52,595 nucleotides of DNA, from assembly GCA_022820025.1 (NCBI GenBank), contig JAJEGF010000046.1:1-52595 (forward strand). Reading direction: 5' to 3'. The notes under the pieces are model-generated. The model made no database searches. It had not been told where the DNA came from and saw nothing but the letters and a program-made list of their open reading frames with translations. Source of the DNA: Chloroflexota bacterium. Its GTDB lineage: Bacteria; Chloroflexota; UBA11872. A program made the translations under genes and the position numbers. Below, piece by piece: positions 16,296 through 26,500 of this stretch; positions within the stretch are counted from its first letter, which is position 1; each line of letters opens with the position of its first letter.

Positions 16296-16840
16296 CGCGG
16301 TCGGCGGCCAGTCCGCACCAACGCGCGGCCTCGCCTGCGTCGCGGCGACGGCCGGCTGGTGTGAATGGCGCAGCGCGCGGACGGCCTGTGGCCGCGGTAT
16401 TGCTCGCCCTGCTGCTGGTTGCCGGCGCTGGCTGCCTGACCAGCAATCAGTCCGACGCGGAAGTACCGGCACGCCAGACAGCACGCGCGGAGGTTCAGCC
16501 GGAGCTGTCGGCGATGGAGGCCCCGGCCGTTGTGGAGGACCACATCACGACCCGGACGCCTACGGTTGAAGCGCCCGCAGGGCCAGCAGTTTCGGCCCTC
16601 AGTCGCTCGCCCGAGACGGTGGAAGAGTTGCTGAAGAACGGGCTGCACCTTGCCGGCGCGTCGCCGGTGCACCTGGCGAGCCGGACCACGCTGGCGGCCA
16701 GCAGCGTGCGCTGGAATTCGCGAGGCATCGCGCGCCCGGCGGCACGGTCAGGACCCCAGGAGTCGATTCGAGCTTGCTCACGCTTCGTTGGACGTGCTGA
16801 CGGTGAATGCCATGGATGGCGCGAGGTAGGGCCGTCGTGA
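16280..16840 (+). CDS. Truncated lipoprotein, N-terminal leader and linker only
   Basis: A 186-residue frame that overlaps the genes on both sides: its ATG is 16 bases inside the end of the preceding gene, and its TGA (16838-16840) forms a GTGA overlap with the next start. The hydrophobic run AVLLALLLVAGAGC gives a lipobox at Cys52. The rest is a low-complexity Ala/Pro/Ser/Thr stretch like the linkers of its two neighbours, without WSPDG motifs or leucine-rich repeats. It looks like a paralogue of the flanking genes that lost its propeller and repeat domains, but the tight overlaps suggest it is still translated. Alternatively it serves only to couple translation of the two flanking genes. 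Confidence 0.5.
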   Translation: MCSLLTRSAASPHQRAASPASRRRPAGVNGAARGRPVAAVLLALLLVAGAGCLTSNQSDAEVPARQTARAEVQPELSAMEAPAVVEDHITTRTPTVEAPAGPAVSALSRSPETVEELLKNGLHLAGASPVHLASRTTLAASSVRWNSRGIARPAARSGPQESIRACSRFVGRADGECHGWREVGPS

Positions 16841-19287
16841 GGCACGAGTTCACGAGGCGGCAGCGGAACGGCGGTCCCCATCTCCGGGCGTCACTAGGGA
16901 TCTTGCTGCTCGTCTCCGTGCTTGGCGTCGCAGGGTGCGGGCAACCGGAGGCCTCCGGCGTCGCTGACAGCCCGTCGCCCGTGCCGCCGGCAACAGCCCC
17001 GGCTGATCCAAGACTGCAGGCCTCTGCTGCATCCCCCGTTCCACGCCCGTCCACCGAATCGGCGCCAGCGCGGCTCGAACCGCCACCGGCGGGTGGTGGC
17101 GCCGCAGTTCAGGCCCACGGGGCGTGGCCGTCCGCCTGTCTCGCGCCGAACTATCACCTGTACGGATTCCCAGGACTCGACCTTCTCTCCAAGCCGCGCG
17201 GCGTACAAACCGCGCTGCAGTGGAGCCCGGACGGGTCTAAAGTCCTGTTCGCCAGCGGCGCCGAGGTCTACGCCGCGGCGGCGGACGGAACTCGCGTGGA
17301 GCGGCCGATCGATGCGTCTGGCCCAATCTTCCTCCACCAGTCGCGCTATGTGACGCTACCGATCACCGAAATATCCGTGAGTCCCGATGGCGAGCGCATC
17401 GCCTATGCCGTCTGCCATGAGTATGCGCCGAACTGGACCAATCCAAGGGATCCTGACGTGGCGCGCTGCCGGCGTGGGGCGCACTTCGGCGCCGTAAATA
17501 CGGACGATGAACGCTCCTGTCACGAACTCCGCGAGGTGGTCCGTGATTATCCGGCGGGGCCGGTGCAACTGCCGCCTGGGGTGATGTTCCACGAAGTCTT
17601 GCTGTGGGATCGCGCCAGCCAGACGACGCTGCGGCTGGCCGGTGGGTACGCGCCGGCCTGGTCGCCCGACGGCACGCGCCTGGCGTTCCTGTCCCCGTAT
17701 AGCGACGCGTACGACCCGGACCGGAAGGTCGGATATCGCCGGCGGTTGCCAGGGCTGTACGTCATGTCGGCGGACACCTGGCAGCTGCAGTCGCGCGTGC
17801 GCGCGAACGTCGCCCGCCCGCCGCGCTGGTCGCCGGATGGGCGGCTCCTGGCGATCATCGAGGAGACGGGCGCCGAGGCCACGCTCTCCGTGGTGTCGGC
17901 CGACGGCAGGGGCCGGCGGCGGCTGTCGGAGACGCGCAGCGATCCCGCCTGGTCGCCGGACGGGTCGCGGATCGCGTTCGTGCGAGACGCAAGTGAAGAC
18001 TCTCTTGCTCTCTACACCATCTCGCCCGACGGGACGGACGAGCAGCGGATCACGACGATCGAGGGCTTACGACACTTTCGCGGCTGGTGGGACCAGTCCG
18101 TGGCGTGGTCGCCGGACGGCACGATGTTGCTGTACGGGTGTCCGACGATGTGTGTGGTCACGCTGGACGGGCAGCCCGTAGGGGAGCGCTCGCTCGCGGC
18201 CCGCCACGGCTACAGCGCCGCGTGGTCGCCGGACGGCACACGAATCGCGGTGCTCAGCCTTGCGCTGTCCGGGGACACCGGTCCCGGCGTTCTATTCACC
18301 GTGGCACCCGACGGCACCGACCCTCAGGTCCTGGTGGACCATGACGCCAAGCATGGCCTGCTGGGCGTTGGCGTTCAGGTCGAGTCCGCGACGGTGGATG
18401 TCGCCGGGTGCACGGCCGGGTCAGCCGTGCCGTCACCGGCGGCAAACGCGGGGCTGGTACGTGACTGCGAAGTGCTGCTGCGGGCCCGGCCAGTGCTCGC
18501 GGGGAGCGTGCCGGGGGCACTGAACTGGAGTCCCGAACTGCCGATCACGGAGTGGGCCGGCGTGGTGGTGGACGGGGCGCCCCTACGGGTGCTGGGGCTG
18601 TCGATCAATTGGTATGGGCCAAACGGCCGGGTTCCCCCGGAGCTGGGTGGGCTGACGCAGCTGCGCGACCTATGGCTGGGCGGGCTCCTGGGGGGTGAGC
18701 TCCCCCCCGAGTTGGGTGAACTGCGGAACCTCCGCGTGTTGGGACTGAACGCATCCTATTTTCACGGTCCCATCCCTCCCGAATTCGGTCGGCTGGCGCA
18801 ATTGGAAGAACTGTCGCTGTGGTACACGTTCCTGAGCGGGCCGATCCCACCTGAGTTGGGCGGGATGCGGCAGTTGCAATACCTGGGGCTTCGCCGTTCG
18901 TTCGTCTCCGGGCCGATCCCGCCGGAGCTGGGCCAGTTGGCGAGCCTGAAGGGCCTAGAACTCGGGGGCCACTGGTTGACGGGACCTATCCCGCCCGAGC
19001 TCGGGAGGTTGACGAAGCTGCGCACACTGATTCTGTCGCACAACCGGCTTACGGGCGCCATCCCGCCGGAGTTGGGCCAGATGACGCACCTCAACCGGCT
19101 TGATCTGCGGGGCAATCGGCTGACAGGCGCGATCCCAGCCGAGCTCTCCGCGCTGCCGGGCCTGGATGAATTGCACCTCGGGGACAACCAGCTGACTGGC
19201 TGTATCCCGCCAGGGCTGGCCGGCTGGCGACCCGCGCAAACGGACCTGGGTGACCTGAGCCTGCCGAGATGCGAGGCGGCGGCGTGA
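16837..19287 (+). CDS. Lipoprotein with TolB-like propeller and leucine-rich repeats (second copy)
   Basis: GTG 16837 is chosen because it forms a GTGA overlap with the preceding gene; an in-frame ATG lies at 16807. From the GTG the protein has 816 residues with a leader GILLLVSVLGVAGC and lipobox Cys34. A Pro/Ala-rich linker is followed by a propeller with WSPDG (or SPDG) motifs in at least seven places, and then by about eight leucine-rich repeats with the consensus GPIPPELGxLxxLxxLxL, more regular than in the first copy. The same overall plan and shared phrases such as the PAWSPDGTRLAFLS blade show a tandem duplication. Surface-exposed recognition of proteins or glycans is the likely role; no enzyme motif is present. 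Confidence 0.8.
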   Translation: MRHEFTRRQRNGGPHLRASLGILLLVSVLGVAGCGQPEASGVADSPSPVPPATAPADPRLQASAASPVPRPSTESAPARLEPPPAGGGAAVQAHGAWPSACLAPNYHLYGFPGLDLLSKPRGVQTALQWSPDGSKVLFASGAEVYAAAADGTRVERPIDASGPIFLHQSRYVTLPITEISVSPDGERIAYAVCHEYAPNWTNPRDPDVARCRRGAHFGAVNTDDERSCHELREVVRDYPAGPVQLPPGVMFHEVLLWDRASQTTLRLAGGYAPAWSPDGTRLAFLSPYSDAYDPDRKVGYRRRLPGLYVMSADTWQLQSRVRANVARPPRWSPDGRLLAIIEETGAEATLSVVSADGRGRRRLSETRSDPAWSPDGSRIAFVRDASEDSLALYTISPDGTDEQRITTIEGLRHFRGWWDQSVAWSPDGTMLLYGCPTMCVVTLDGQPVGERSLAARHGYSAAWSPDGTRIAVLSLALSGDTGPGVLFTVAPDGTDPQVLVDHDAKHGLLGVGVQVESATVDVAGCTAGSAVPSPAANAGLVRDCEVLLRARPVLAGSVPGALNWSPELPITEWAGVVVDGAPLRVLGLSINWYGPNGRVPPELGGLTQLRDLWLGGLLGGELPPELGELRNLRVLGLNASYFHGPIPPEFGRLAQLEELSLWYTFLSGPIPPELGGMRQLQYLGLRRSFVSGPIPPELGQLASLKGLELGGHWLTGPIPPELGRLTKLRTLILSHNRLTGAIPPELGQMTHLNRLDLRGNRLTGAIPAELSALPGLDELHLGDNQLTGCIPPGLAGWRPAQTDLGDLSLPRCEAAA

Positions 19288-19310
19288 AGCAGGCCCTGCG
19301 GTCACGGTGA

Positions 19311-20090
19311 GGACGAGGCAGTCGCGGCCCACGACGCCTCGCGGCCTTGGCCGCCCTTGGCCTGCTCGTGGTTGCGGCCGGCATGGGTTGCATCGGTAAC
19401 GGGACGCCAGATCGGCGAGCGGCAATGTCCGCCTCCGACACTTCCTCAGTCTCAGCCGCGCCGACAACGACAGAGGCACCACCGACGGCGCCCTCCACAA
19501 TCGAACTGGACGTTCACACGCATCCCGTGCCGCCCTGTATCTTTCCAGGCTACGAGTTGCATCAGAAGGGTCACGTCAGTTAGAGCGCGGATGGGACGGC
19601 GCGGTATTGGCGGCACTTGCGCGATGTCTACGCCCTGTGGGTCGACGGCTCCGGCCTGCGTCAGGTCATCGACAGCATGCTGACGGGCGCGGTCGAGCCT
19701 TTGGCTGGACTCAGCGAGCTTGTCGAGGTCCCGACGTCGTTTGGCCTGTCGCCCGACGGCACACGGGTTGTGTATTTCAGCTGAGAATTCCCGGATCTAA
19801 GACTTGCGCCGCAGGTCGTCTATGTGCTGGATGGAGTTGACTAGCAGTTCGAGATCGTGCGCCCGCAGCGTCGGACGACGCAGCAGGGTTTCGACAGTTT
19901 CCCATCTTGGTCGCCCGACGGGGCGCGGATCGCGTTTCGATCCGGACGTCACTTGGGAGCCGCGCGGTTCCACGGGTGCCTCAACACGATGGCGTTAGAT
20001 GGCACCGACAAACGCGACCTCACGCCCGATCTCGTGGGAATAGTTGAGCATTCGCCGCAGTGGGTGCCCGAGCCGGTGTTTCGTCGCGCG
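19311..20090 (+). pseudogene. Third TolB-type lipoprotein copy, inactivated by in-frame stops
   Basis: The same reading frame carries a leader LGLLVVAAGMGC with a lipobox, a Thr/Pro-rich linker, and propeller motifs (SADGTARYW, LSPDGTRVVYFS, PSWSPDGARIAFRSG), but is cut by TAG 19581, TGA 19782 and TAG 19839. The first stop replaces the Trp of a WSADG motif (TGG to TAG). No frameshift is needed to read through, so decay is recent. The frame is closed upstream by TGA at 19308. The leucine-rich part is missing; instead repeat R2 follows. This is a dead paralogue of the two intact genes immediately upstream. Confidence 0.75.
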
Positions 20091-20204
20091 TGGGCCATGC
20101 GCAGTCGGCCCCGTGCATCCGATCGGCGGCCGACCGTGCGGAGCGACGACGGTCGTGGCCGGCGAAGCGCCGCCCGTGGAGGCGCACTTGCAGCACGGCT
20201 TGTA

Positions 20205-20355
20205 GGCGAAGTCCGCCTCGAATTCCCCGAGAATTAACGTAGAATTTCCCTGCTACTGTTCCTCGAAGGGGGCAACGGCCTGTAACTCGGCCTCGAAGCC
20301 GTAACAGGTTCGGGATGGCTCGCGAGGGGTGGGTGTCACCGCGGTACTTCTAAGA
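20205..20355 (+). repeat. Dispersed repeat R2 (3' element only)
   Basis: Matches the last 150 bases of R1. Both stems are kept (ACGGC 20275-20279 with GCCGT 20298-20302; CCTGT 20279-20283 with ACAGG 20304-20308), as is the 12-codon frame (20315-20353, MAREGWVSPRYF). The HTH gene part is missing. It directly follows the dead lipoprotein copy. Confidence 0.75.
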
Positions 20356-21042
20356 CTTCAGTTCGCTAGTTCGAGTTCCGCCGGCTCCTCCAACGCGTCC
20401 CGTACACAAGAATTCACCCTTCAGAGAGCACTCGACTGGGCTCCTTGTGCCTATGCGACTGTCATCCGCCGAGGATCACCGCGGCGAAGCCATTGATACA
20501 CATCGCCGCAGCCAACTGCCTCTATAGTGACGCGTGCGGCACGACAAGGTGACGATGCTGAAGAGAGGACCCGATATCGACCGCAAGTTCTCGGCCAGGT
20601 GACTCCCTGTGTGCCCCCGGGTCGCACCCTTCCGAGACGCGGCGGTAAAATCAGGTAGTAAAGATTCGGCGAACCGTTCGAGTGTTCGCATGACACAGAG
20701 ATGCGCCCATTCACTGGCCAGACACGGCCGCGTCTAGAGGCTGATATTTTGGCCGAACCACACAATCACAACCTACCGACCGCAAGACGTTTCCAACTCC
20801 GACTCCTTGCCAGCTGGATCGATATCCTCTATACCTGTGGACCACTTCGACGCTCCACACGTCGACATCAGACGGCTTTAATTGTTCAAGACAGCAACGA
20901 TTCTATTGAGCTCGGCTGTGGACAGATTAGCTAATCCTGATTGATGACTGCGGCTTGCAATTGTCACAGTGTATTTCTAACTTCGCTTGAGGAGTTGGAC
21001 AAAATCGAAGCGATAAAATAGAGATCATGTGGTACGGTCATT
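20356..21042. other. Intergenic region, falling GC content
   Basis: About 690 bases without a credible gene. A GTTCGAGTTC segment at 20369-20378 resembles a tRNA T-loop 3' of repeat R2. Towards the KAP gene the GC content drops and A/T-rich stretches appear, so an island boundary probably lies here. Confidence 0.4.
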
Positions 21043-23199
21043 ATGACTATGAACGACCGTCTTGAAAGCGATAGAAGGATTTTAACGGAAATCGTGGAAC
21101 CTAGTCTCGTCCCACACCAACCTATATTAGCGCTTGACCAAGATTATCTTGATCGCGGAGAGTTCGCATCAGAGTTAGCAAGACAGCTGAAGGGCTATCG
21201 AGACGACAATTGCCTGGTCGTAGCGTTCTACGCTCCTTGGGGAGCCGGGAAGTCCTCATTACTCAACCTGCTCGCCAACGAACTTACCAGAGATACTGAG
21301 TCTTTGGATACGTCGCCAGTCGTAATTAGGTTCAATCCCTGGAATTTCTCAAACTTGGACTCACTTCTCTCGATGTTATTTCGCGAGCTCCAAGCGGCTA
21401 TTGGACGCTCGGATCCTAAGTTGGCAAAGAATGTTCAAACGTCGCTTCAGCTATTATCTGTCCTATTGGCCGTAGGAGAGCTCTCCCCCGTGGCAGGCAC
21501 GCTTTTCGCACGCCTTTCACGACTGATTCGGCGAAGCGCTAAGATACTGGACGAGAAAGCGGAGTCCCTCATTGCGGTGAAGGAGCGTACCAATGAGGAG
21601 CTTCGAAAACTGGAACGTCGAATCTTCGTACTCATCGATGACATTGATAGGCTTGACCAAGAGTCCATGCGCTTTATGTTCCGGCTTATCCGACTGAACG
21701 CTGACTTTGACCGAATAACATATGTGCTTGCTTTCGATAGGGACATTGTCTCGAAAGTTCTTACTCAGGAACAGGGGATATCGGGCAGCGAGTACTTAGA
21801 GAAGATTGTCCAAGTCGGATTCGACATCCCGCCGGCTGAGATGCATAAACTTCAACGGCTCTTCGCACAATCAGTAGACAGGCTAGGACTTCTGACAGAC
21901 ACTGGTGAAGAGAACCTGATCCGCTGGGTCGATTTGAAAGCCGGAGGCATCGACAAGTTGATCAGTACACCGCGAGATATGGTCCGCTACGTTAACGGTC
22001 TTGCGGTCAACAATAGTATTGTGGCAGACGAAGTGAACCCCGTAGATCTTGCTGGAATTGAGGTCATTAGGACATTCGCACCAAAGCTCTACTCATTTAT
22101 CAGGGATAATCGAAGCATCATGATTGGACAAGCTGGAGGTTCTTGGCACAACGACAATCAGGCTACGAGAGAGCAGCATAGAAGCAGACTGGACGAAGCT
22201 TACTTGCTATGCAAGTCAGAGTTGCAGCCAGCCATCAAAGAAATATGCTCGCAGCTCTTCCCGGAGACCGTGACCCTATACGATGGCTCAACCTTTGGCA
22301 GTGGATACTACGACGCTTGGCGAAAGTCACGGAGAATCTGTACGACACACTATTTCACACGATACTTTTACCTTCGTCCGTCGGACAACGAAGTAAGTCA
22401 GGCCGAGTTTGACATGATTCTCGGCGATGCAGGTGACCATAGGAAGCTCGAATCTCGACTCAGAGAACTTATAGATACCGACAAGATGGACAACTTCGTT
22501 GGTCGTCTTTACGACTCTGCAGATGAGCTGCCCGACGAGCATATTGAGCCGACAGTCTTGGCTTTATTTGATGTAGGCGATAATCTAAAGGCTGGGCTGT
22601 GGCTCGAGAACCAGCTGTTGCAGGTTGCGAGTGTCGTTCATAGACTATTGGTTCGCCTACCGAAGCCAGCCCGTCGGCGTGTCCTCTCAGCTGTGGCAGA
22701 CGGAGCAGCCTCGTTAGGAGCAGTGGTCTATTTCGCTAGTTTGTATAGTGAGCACTCCGAAGAGAATAGACGACTCATGGAGCGTAAAGAATGGAACGAG
22801 ATTCGGGATAAGTTAGTCATCAGAGTTAGCGCTGCTGGCGAGGATATGACGCTTGCCCGATCGCCCCACTTGGGAATCCTACTTTATAGATGGAAGGATT
22901 GGGCACCAACGGAGGATAGTTCGAGATTCGTAAGGCGCCTAACAGAGGCAGATGATGGTGTCTTAGCGTTCTTGGAAGGCATGATCGCCCAGCAATCCAG
23001 TTCAGTTGGTAGATATGCTTCGCGACGAGGCTGGCATTTACCGATCGACAATGTTAAGGAGTTCATTGACCCGAAAATCTTGGAAAAATCTATTCAACGA
23101 ATCAAAAAGGAGCGCTGGGATGACTTAACTGATCTCCAACGTGAGGCGATAGATGCCTTTTTTGTTGCGCGAGAACCAAGGCGTGGAATGCCGAGCTAG
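21043..23199 (+). CDS. KAP family P-loop NTPase
   Basis: A 718-residue protein with Walker A APWGAGKSS at 64-72, the family-typical FNPWNF near 97-102, and a Walker B block FVLIDDIDRLD at 195-205, followed by YVLAFDRDIV. These are the defining features of KAP NTPases, named after Kidins220/ARMS and PifA. The usual transmembrane insertion between Walker A and B is represented only by a mildly hydrophobic stretch (LLSVLLAVGELSPVAGTLFARL, about 137-158). The C-terminal 400 residues are helical and unrecognised. KAP proteins such as PifA take part in phage exclusion. The gene is much lower in GC than its neighbours, stands alone between repeat R2 and the RecQ fusion, and is probably a recent arrival. 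ATG 21043 or 21049 could be the start; neither has a strong ribosome-binding site. Confidence 0.8.
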   Translation: MTMNDRLESDRRILTEIVEPSLVPHQPILALDQDYLDRGEFASELARQLKGYRDDNCLVVAFYAPWGAGKSSLLNLLANELTRDTESLDTSPVVIRFNPWNFSNLDSLLSMLFRELQAAIGRSDPKLAKNVQTSLQLLSVLLAVGELSPVAGTLFARLSRLIRRSAKILDEKAESLIAVKERTNEELRKLERRIFVLIDDIDRLDQESMRFMFRLIRLNADFDRITYVLAFDRDIVSKVLTQEQGISGSEYLEKIVQVGFDIPPAEMHKLQRLFAQSVDRLGLLTDTGEENLIRWVDLKAGGIDKLISTPRDMVRYVNGLAVNNSIVADEVNPVDLAGIEVIRTFAPKLYSFIRDNRSIMIGQAGGSWHNDNQATREQHRSRLDEAYLLCKSELQPAIKEICSQLFPETVTLYDGSTFGSGYYDAWRKSRRICTTHYFTRYFYLRPSDNEVSQAEFDMILGDAGDHRKLESRLRELIDTDKMDNFVGRLYDSADELPDEHIEPTVLALFDVGDNLKAGLWLENQLLQVASVVHRLLVRLPKPARRRVLSAVADGAASLGAVVYFASLYSEHSEENRRLMERKEWNEIRDKLVIRVSAAGEDMTLARSPHLGILLYRWKDWAPTEDSSRFVRRLTEADDGVLAFLEGMIAQQSSSVGRYASRRGWHLPIDNVKEFIDPKILEKSIQRIKKERWDDLTDLQREAIDAFFVAREPRRGMPS

Positions 23200-23598
23200 C
23201 AGTTGCTTAGTTAGGCAATCTCTGTATTCTTGAATCGCTCTCGGTAGATTGTCAGCAGCAGCCTAGAAATGAGGCAAGGTACCGCATATTGGACCGACTG
23301 CCTAAAACCCTAAGTGGAGTGACCGGCGACATGGGAAATCATTCCGCGCCGAGGGGATCAGTGCTTGAGCATTAAAATGATAATGGTGGCTTGTCCCGGG
23401 ACTGTTGAGCGACTCCTTGCATCGAGATCGGCCGCGAAAGAGTTCGCAATTCAATATGCCTCGGTTCGCTGGACTTGCCTGAATCATAGACCGTCACGCT
23501 GCGGTCTTCTGCTCAGTGCCGGGGGCGAGCCTGATCCCGTCCAGCATTACGAGCGCCCGTAACGGGCGGAAAAAGCATCGCCGGCTCGGCGTCGCTGC
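23200..23598. other. Intergenic region with a small GC-rich hairpin
   Basis: About 400 bases between convergent genes. CGCCCGT (23554-23560), A, ACGGGCG (23562-23568) forms a 7-bp hairpin about 30 bases beyond the stop of the RecQ fusion. The T-run lies on the wrong side for a classic terminator of that gene, so its role is unclear. No gene seen. Confidence 0.4.
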
Positions 23599-26500
23599 CT
23601 ATTGATGCGTCTTGGTCGGCTCTGGCCCAAACACCAGCTCCGGCACCACCACCTCCCAAGAATCACTGCGAAGCCGCTCGCGATACCTGGGGTCAGAACT
23701 CTCACGGTCCCATGTAGCAATGGCCAAGACGGAAGCAACCGCGCAGCGCATGTCCGCTGGGGGCTCGAAGCTATTCGCAAGCCGTCCGACGACAGTGCCG
23801 TGGCTGTCCAGGAGTTCCCAGCGATTCGACCCTTTCCGCACGTTGAGACGGTCGCCGGGCGAAAGCGCGGCGATGGCTGGATGCACGGGGTCATCAGGGG
23901 GTCGGTATCCGGCAAAGCTGAGGAATACGTCGCCAAGGCTGAGTCGCCGATAGCAGCGGCTGAGTTCGGGCGTCAGCGCCGGGCGAGCTGCGGAGACCTC
24001 GCGGCGCAGCACCGAGGGGCTTCGCTGCAGGGCATCCTGGAATGGATGTCGCCCGGGGAAACGCATGAGGGTGAGCGTCTGCCGTGCTCGAGTCATTGCC
24101 ACGTAGTACAGCCGCCGGGGGGCGTCCCGATCCTCCCCGCGCCCGAGGCGGTCCCACGCGCCGTCCAGCACGATCACATGGTCAAATTCCAGGCCCTTAG
24201 CGCGGTGGGCGGTGGTCAATAGCAAGCCGCCCTGTCGCCGACGGAACTCCTGGCCCCACTCGGCCAGCCATTCAAGGAAGTGGGCAAGCGCCGTTTCTGT
24301 TCCACCAGTTTCCAGCGCGTACTCGGCGACGGCTTCCTCCAGGAGCGTGACCCACGGCCCTTGCGGTTGCATCCGCAGCCAGTCGGCCAGATCCCCGCTC
24401 CGCACCAATTGGGAATCTTTCTGATTGAGCCAATCTCGGAGCGCCCTAGTCTCCCGAAGGTGCCAGAACCCTGAGAAGTCCTCGTTCGCCATCTCGACCG
24501 AGATGTCGTGAAGCTCGCAGACACTGCGGACGGGCTCCAAGTAGATCCAATCCCGAGCCACGACCGCACACGCGGACCACTCCCAGTTGGGATCGAGCCC
24601 AGACAACCGCTGGAGCTCGGCAACCGCGACCTGCGCCTGCGCGATGGGATTGTCGCCGCCCGGTAGCAGCTGGACCTTCCCACGGGCCACTGGGTCGAGC
24701 GCGGTCCACCGACCGCCCGGCGACTCTTTGGCGCGGATCCTGTCGATGGCGATGGGATACCCGATCTTCATCCGTTCCCGGGCCGGCTCGATCACCGCGT
24801 TGGCGGCCGCGACGATATGGCTCGTCGAGCGATAGTTGCCGGTCAGGAAGGCGGGCTTTGCCCCGTAGTCAGCTTCGAAGCGCCGAATGAACTCGACCGA
24901 CGAGCCGTTGAAGGCGTAGATGTTCTGGTCGTCGTCGCCCACGGCGAAGAGGCTAAGCTTGTCGTCCGCCTCGGCGAGCGTCCGGCCCGCGAGGGCGGAG
25001 ATCAGTTCGTACTGATCCGAGCCAATGTCCTGATACTCGTCGACCAGGATCCAGCGGAAGCCAGCCAGCAGACGCGCCCGATGCTCGTCCGACTCGTCTG
25101 GTGGCAGACCTTCCCCGCGCAGCAGGGCCGTCGCCTGTCGCAGGACATCCTGGAAGTCTCGCTCGGTCAGTCGGTTCGCACGTCCCGAGAAGCTGGCGCC
25201 GATCAGCCGCATGGCCAGGGCGTGGCAGGTGAACACCGTCACACCGCGAGCGTCGTCACCGATCAGGTCCGCCAAGCGTTGGCGAATCTCGACCGCGGCG
25301 TGCCGGTTATAGGCGAGGGCCAGGATGCCGCGAGGGTTTGCTCGCCGCACGCGCACCAGGTAGGCGATGCGGTGCACCAGGACCCGGGTCTTGCCCGAGC
25401 CGGGACCGGCAAGTACCAGGACATTGGTCTGCTCGCGATCGTCGGCCACGATGCCGCGCTGAATGGGGTTGTTCAGGCTCTCCACGACAGTCCGCCACGA
25501 ATCCGGCGTGGTCTGCCGGGATGTCTCCCTGGCTCGATCTGGCAGCCAGCGCTGCAGGAACGCCTCGTCGTGAAGGGCAAAGTAGTCCATCGCTAGGCGC
25601 AGGGCCTCAGCCATCGAGGCCAGACCCTGCTGTGCGTATTCCGCCATCACGTGGATCTGCACCACCTGCGCGTCGTAATGGAGCTTGAGGGATGCGAAGT
25701 CGGTCGGTGTGAAGCCGCGTGACTCAGGGTTTAGGTGGATGGTCATGGCCGGGCGGAAGACTGCCAGGCCCTTGTTCAGGCGAATGACCTCCTGCTCGTG
25801 CAACCACAAGAGCGCGCGCTCCATCAGCCTGGCGGGGTCCCTTACCCGGCTTCGCAGGATGAGGTCGGACCGGACCGCGGCCAGCAGCTTGCCGAGGGTC
25901 GTCTCGGCCAGCAGGTCGATGCCCCGGCTTCGTGGCGGTAGGGTGTCGAGGAGATGGTCGAGCAGGCACCGGGCCGCGGCGCGACGAAGCTCCGCCGTCT
26001 GGTTCAATGCCTCCCACGTGCGTTGCAGCGTGACCTGCACGGTCTCGGTGTCCCATCGGCGCACGCCGAGACTGCCGCCCCTGCCGCCTTCGCCACGCCC
26101 GTCGGCGGCGATGCTCCGCACCAGGCGCCACAGGTGCTCGGGAAGCGCGTGCGGGTGCCCCTCCGCCTTGAGCCGTTGGGTGGCGAGGCGCAGATGGAGC
26201 ATGGACGTCTCGCCGGTGCTCATATCCGGCGCGGACTCTCGCAGGTGGGCGATCAGGTCGGTCTCCAGGGTTGCCGCCTGCTCGAGGCGTCGCAGGGACG
26301 CACGCACCACGCCCGTATGGACAAAGGCCGTCACCACCGTGTCGTTGCTGGCGATCCCTAGTCGTTCCAGGTCGTACAGCGCGCGTCGCACTCCCTCGGA
26401 GGTCAATCCCGTGGCTGCCATCAGCTCGTCGGTGGAGATCCCCTCGTCCGCATCCGCCTCGACCAACGTCTCCGTGATCATCAGCAGTTGGCGGCGATAC

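Noticed and set aside
5543-19841. Several genes appear interrupted by in-frame TAG or TGA (5543, 7351, 19581, 19782, 19839), suggesting stop-codon recoding.
   Set aside because: Intact genes in the window end normally with TAG (577, 2849, 6242, 10110) and with TGA (3323, 8064), so both codons act as stops. The interrupted frames are better explained as decaying genes.
23554-23568. GC-rich hairpin taken as a rho-independent terminator of the RecQ fusion.
   Set aside because: Reading in the direction of the gene, the T-run comes before the hairpin, not after it.
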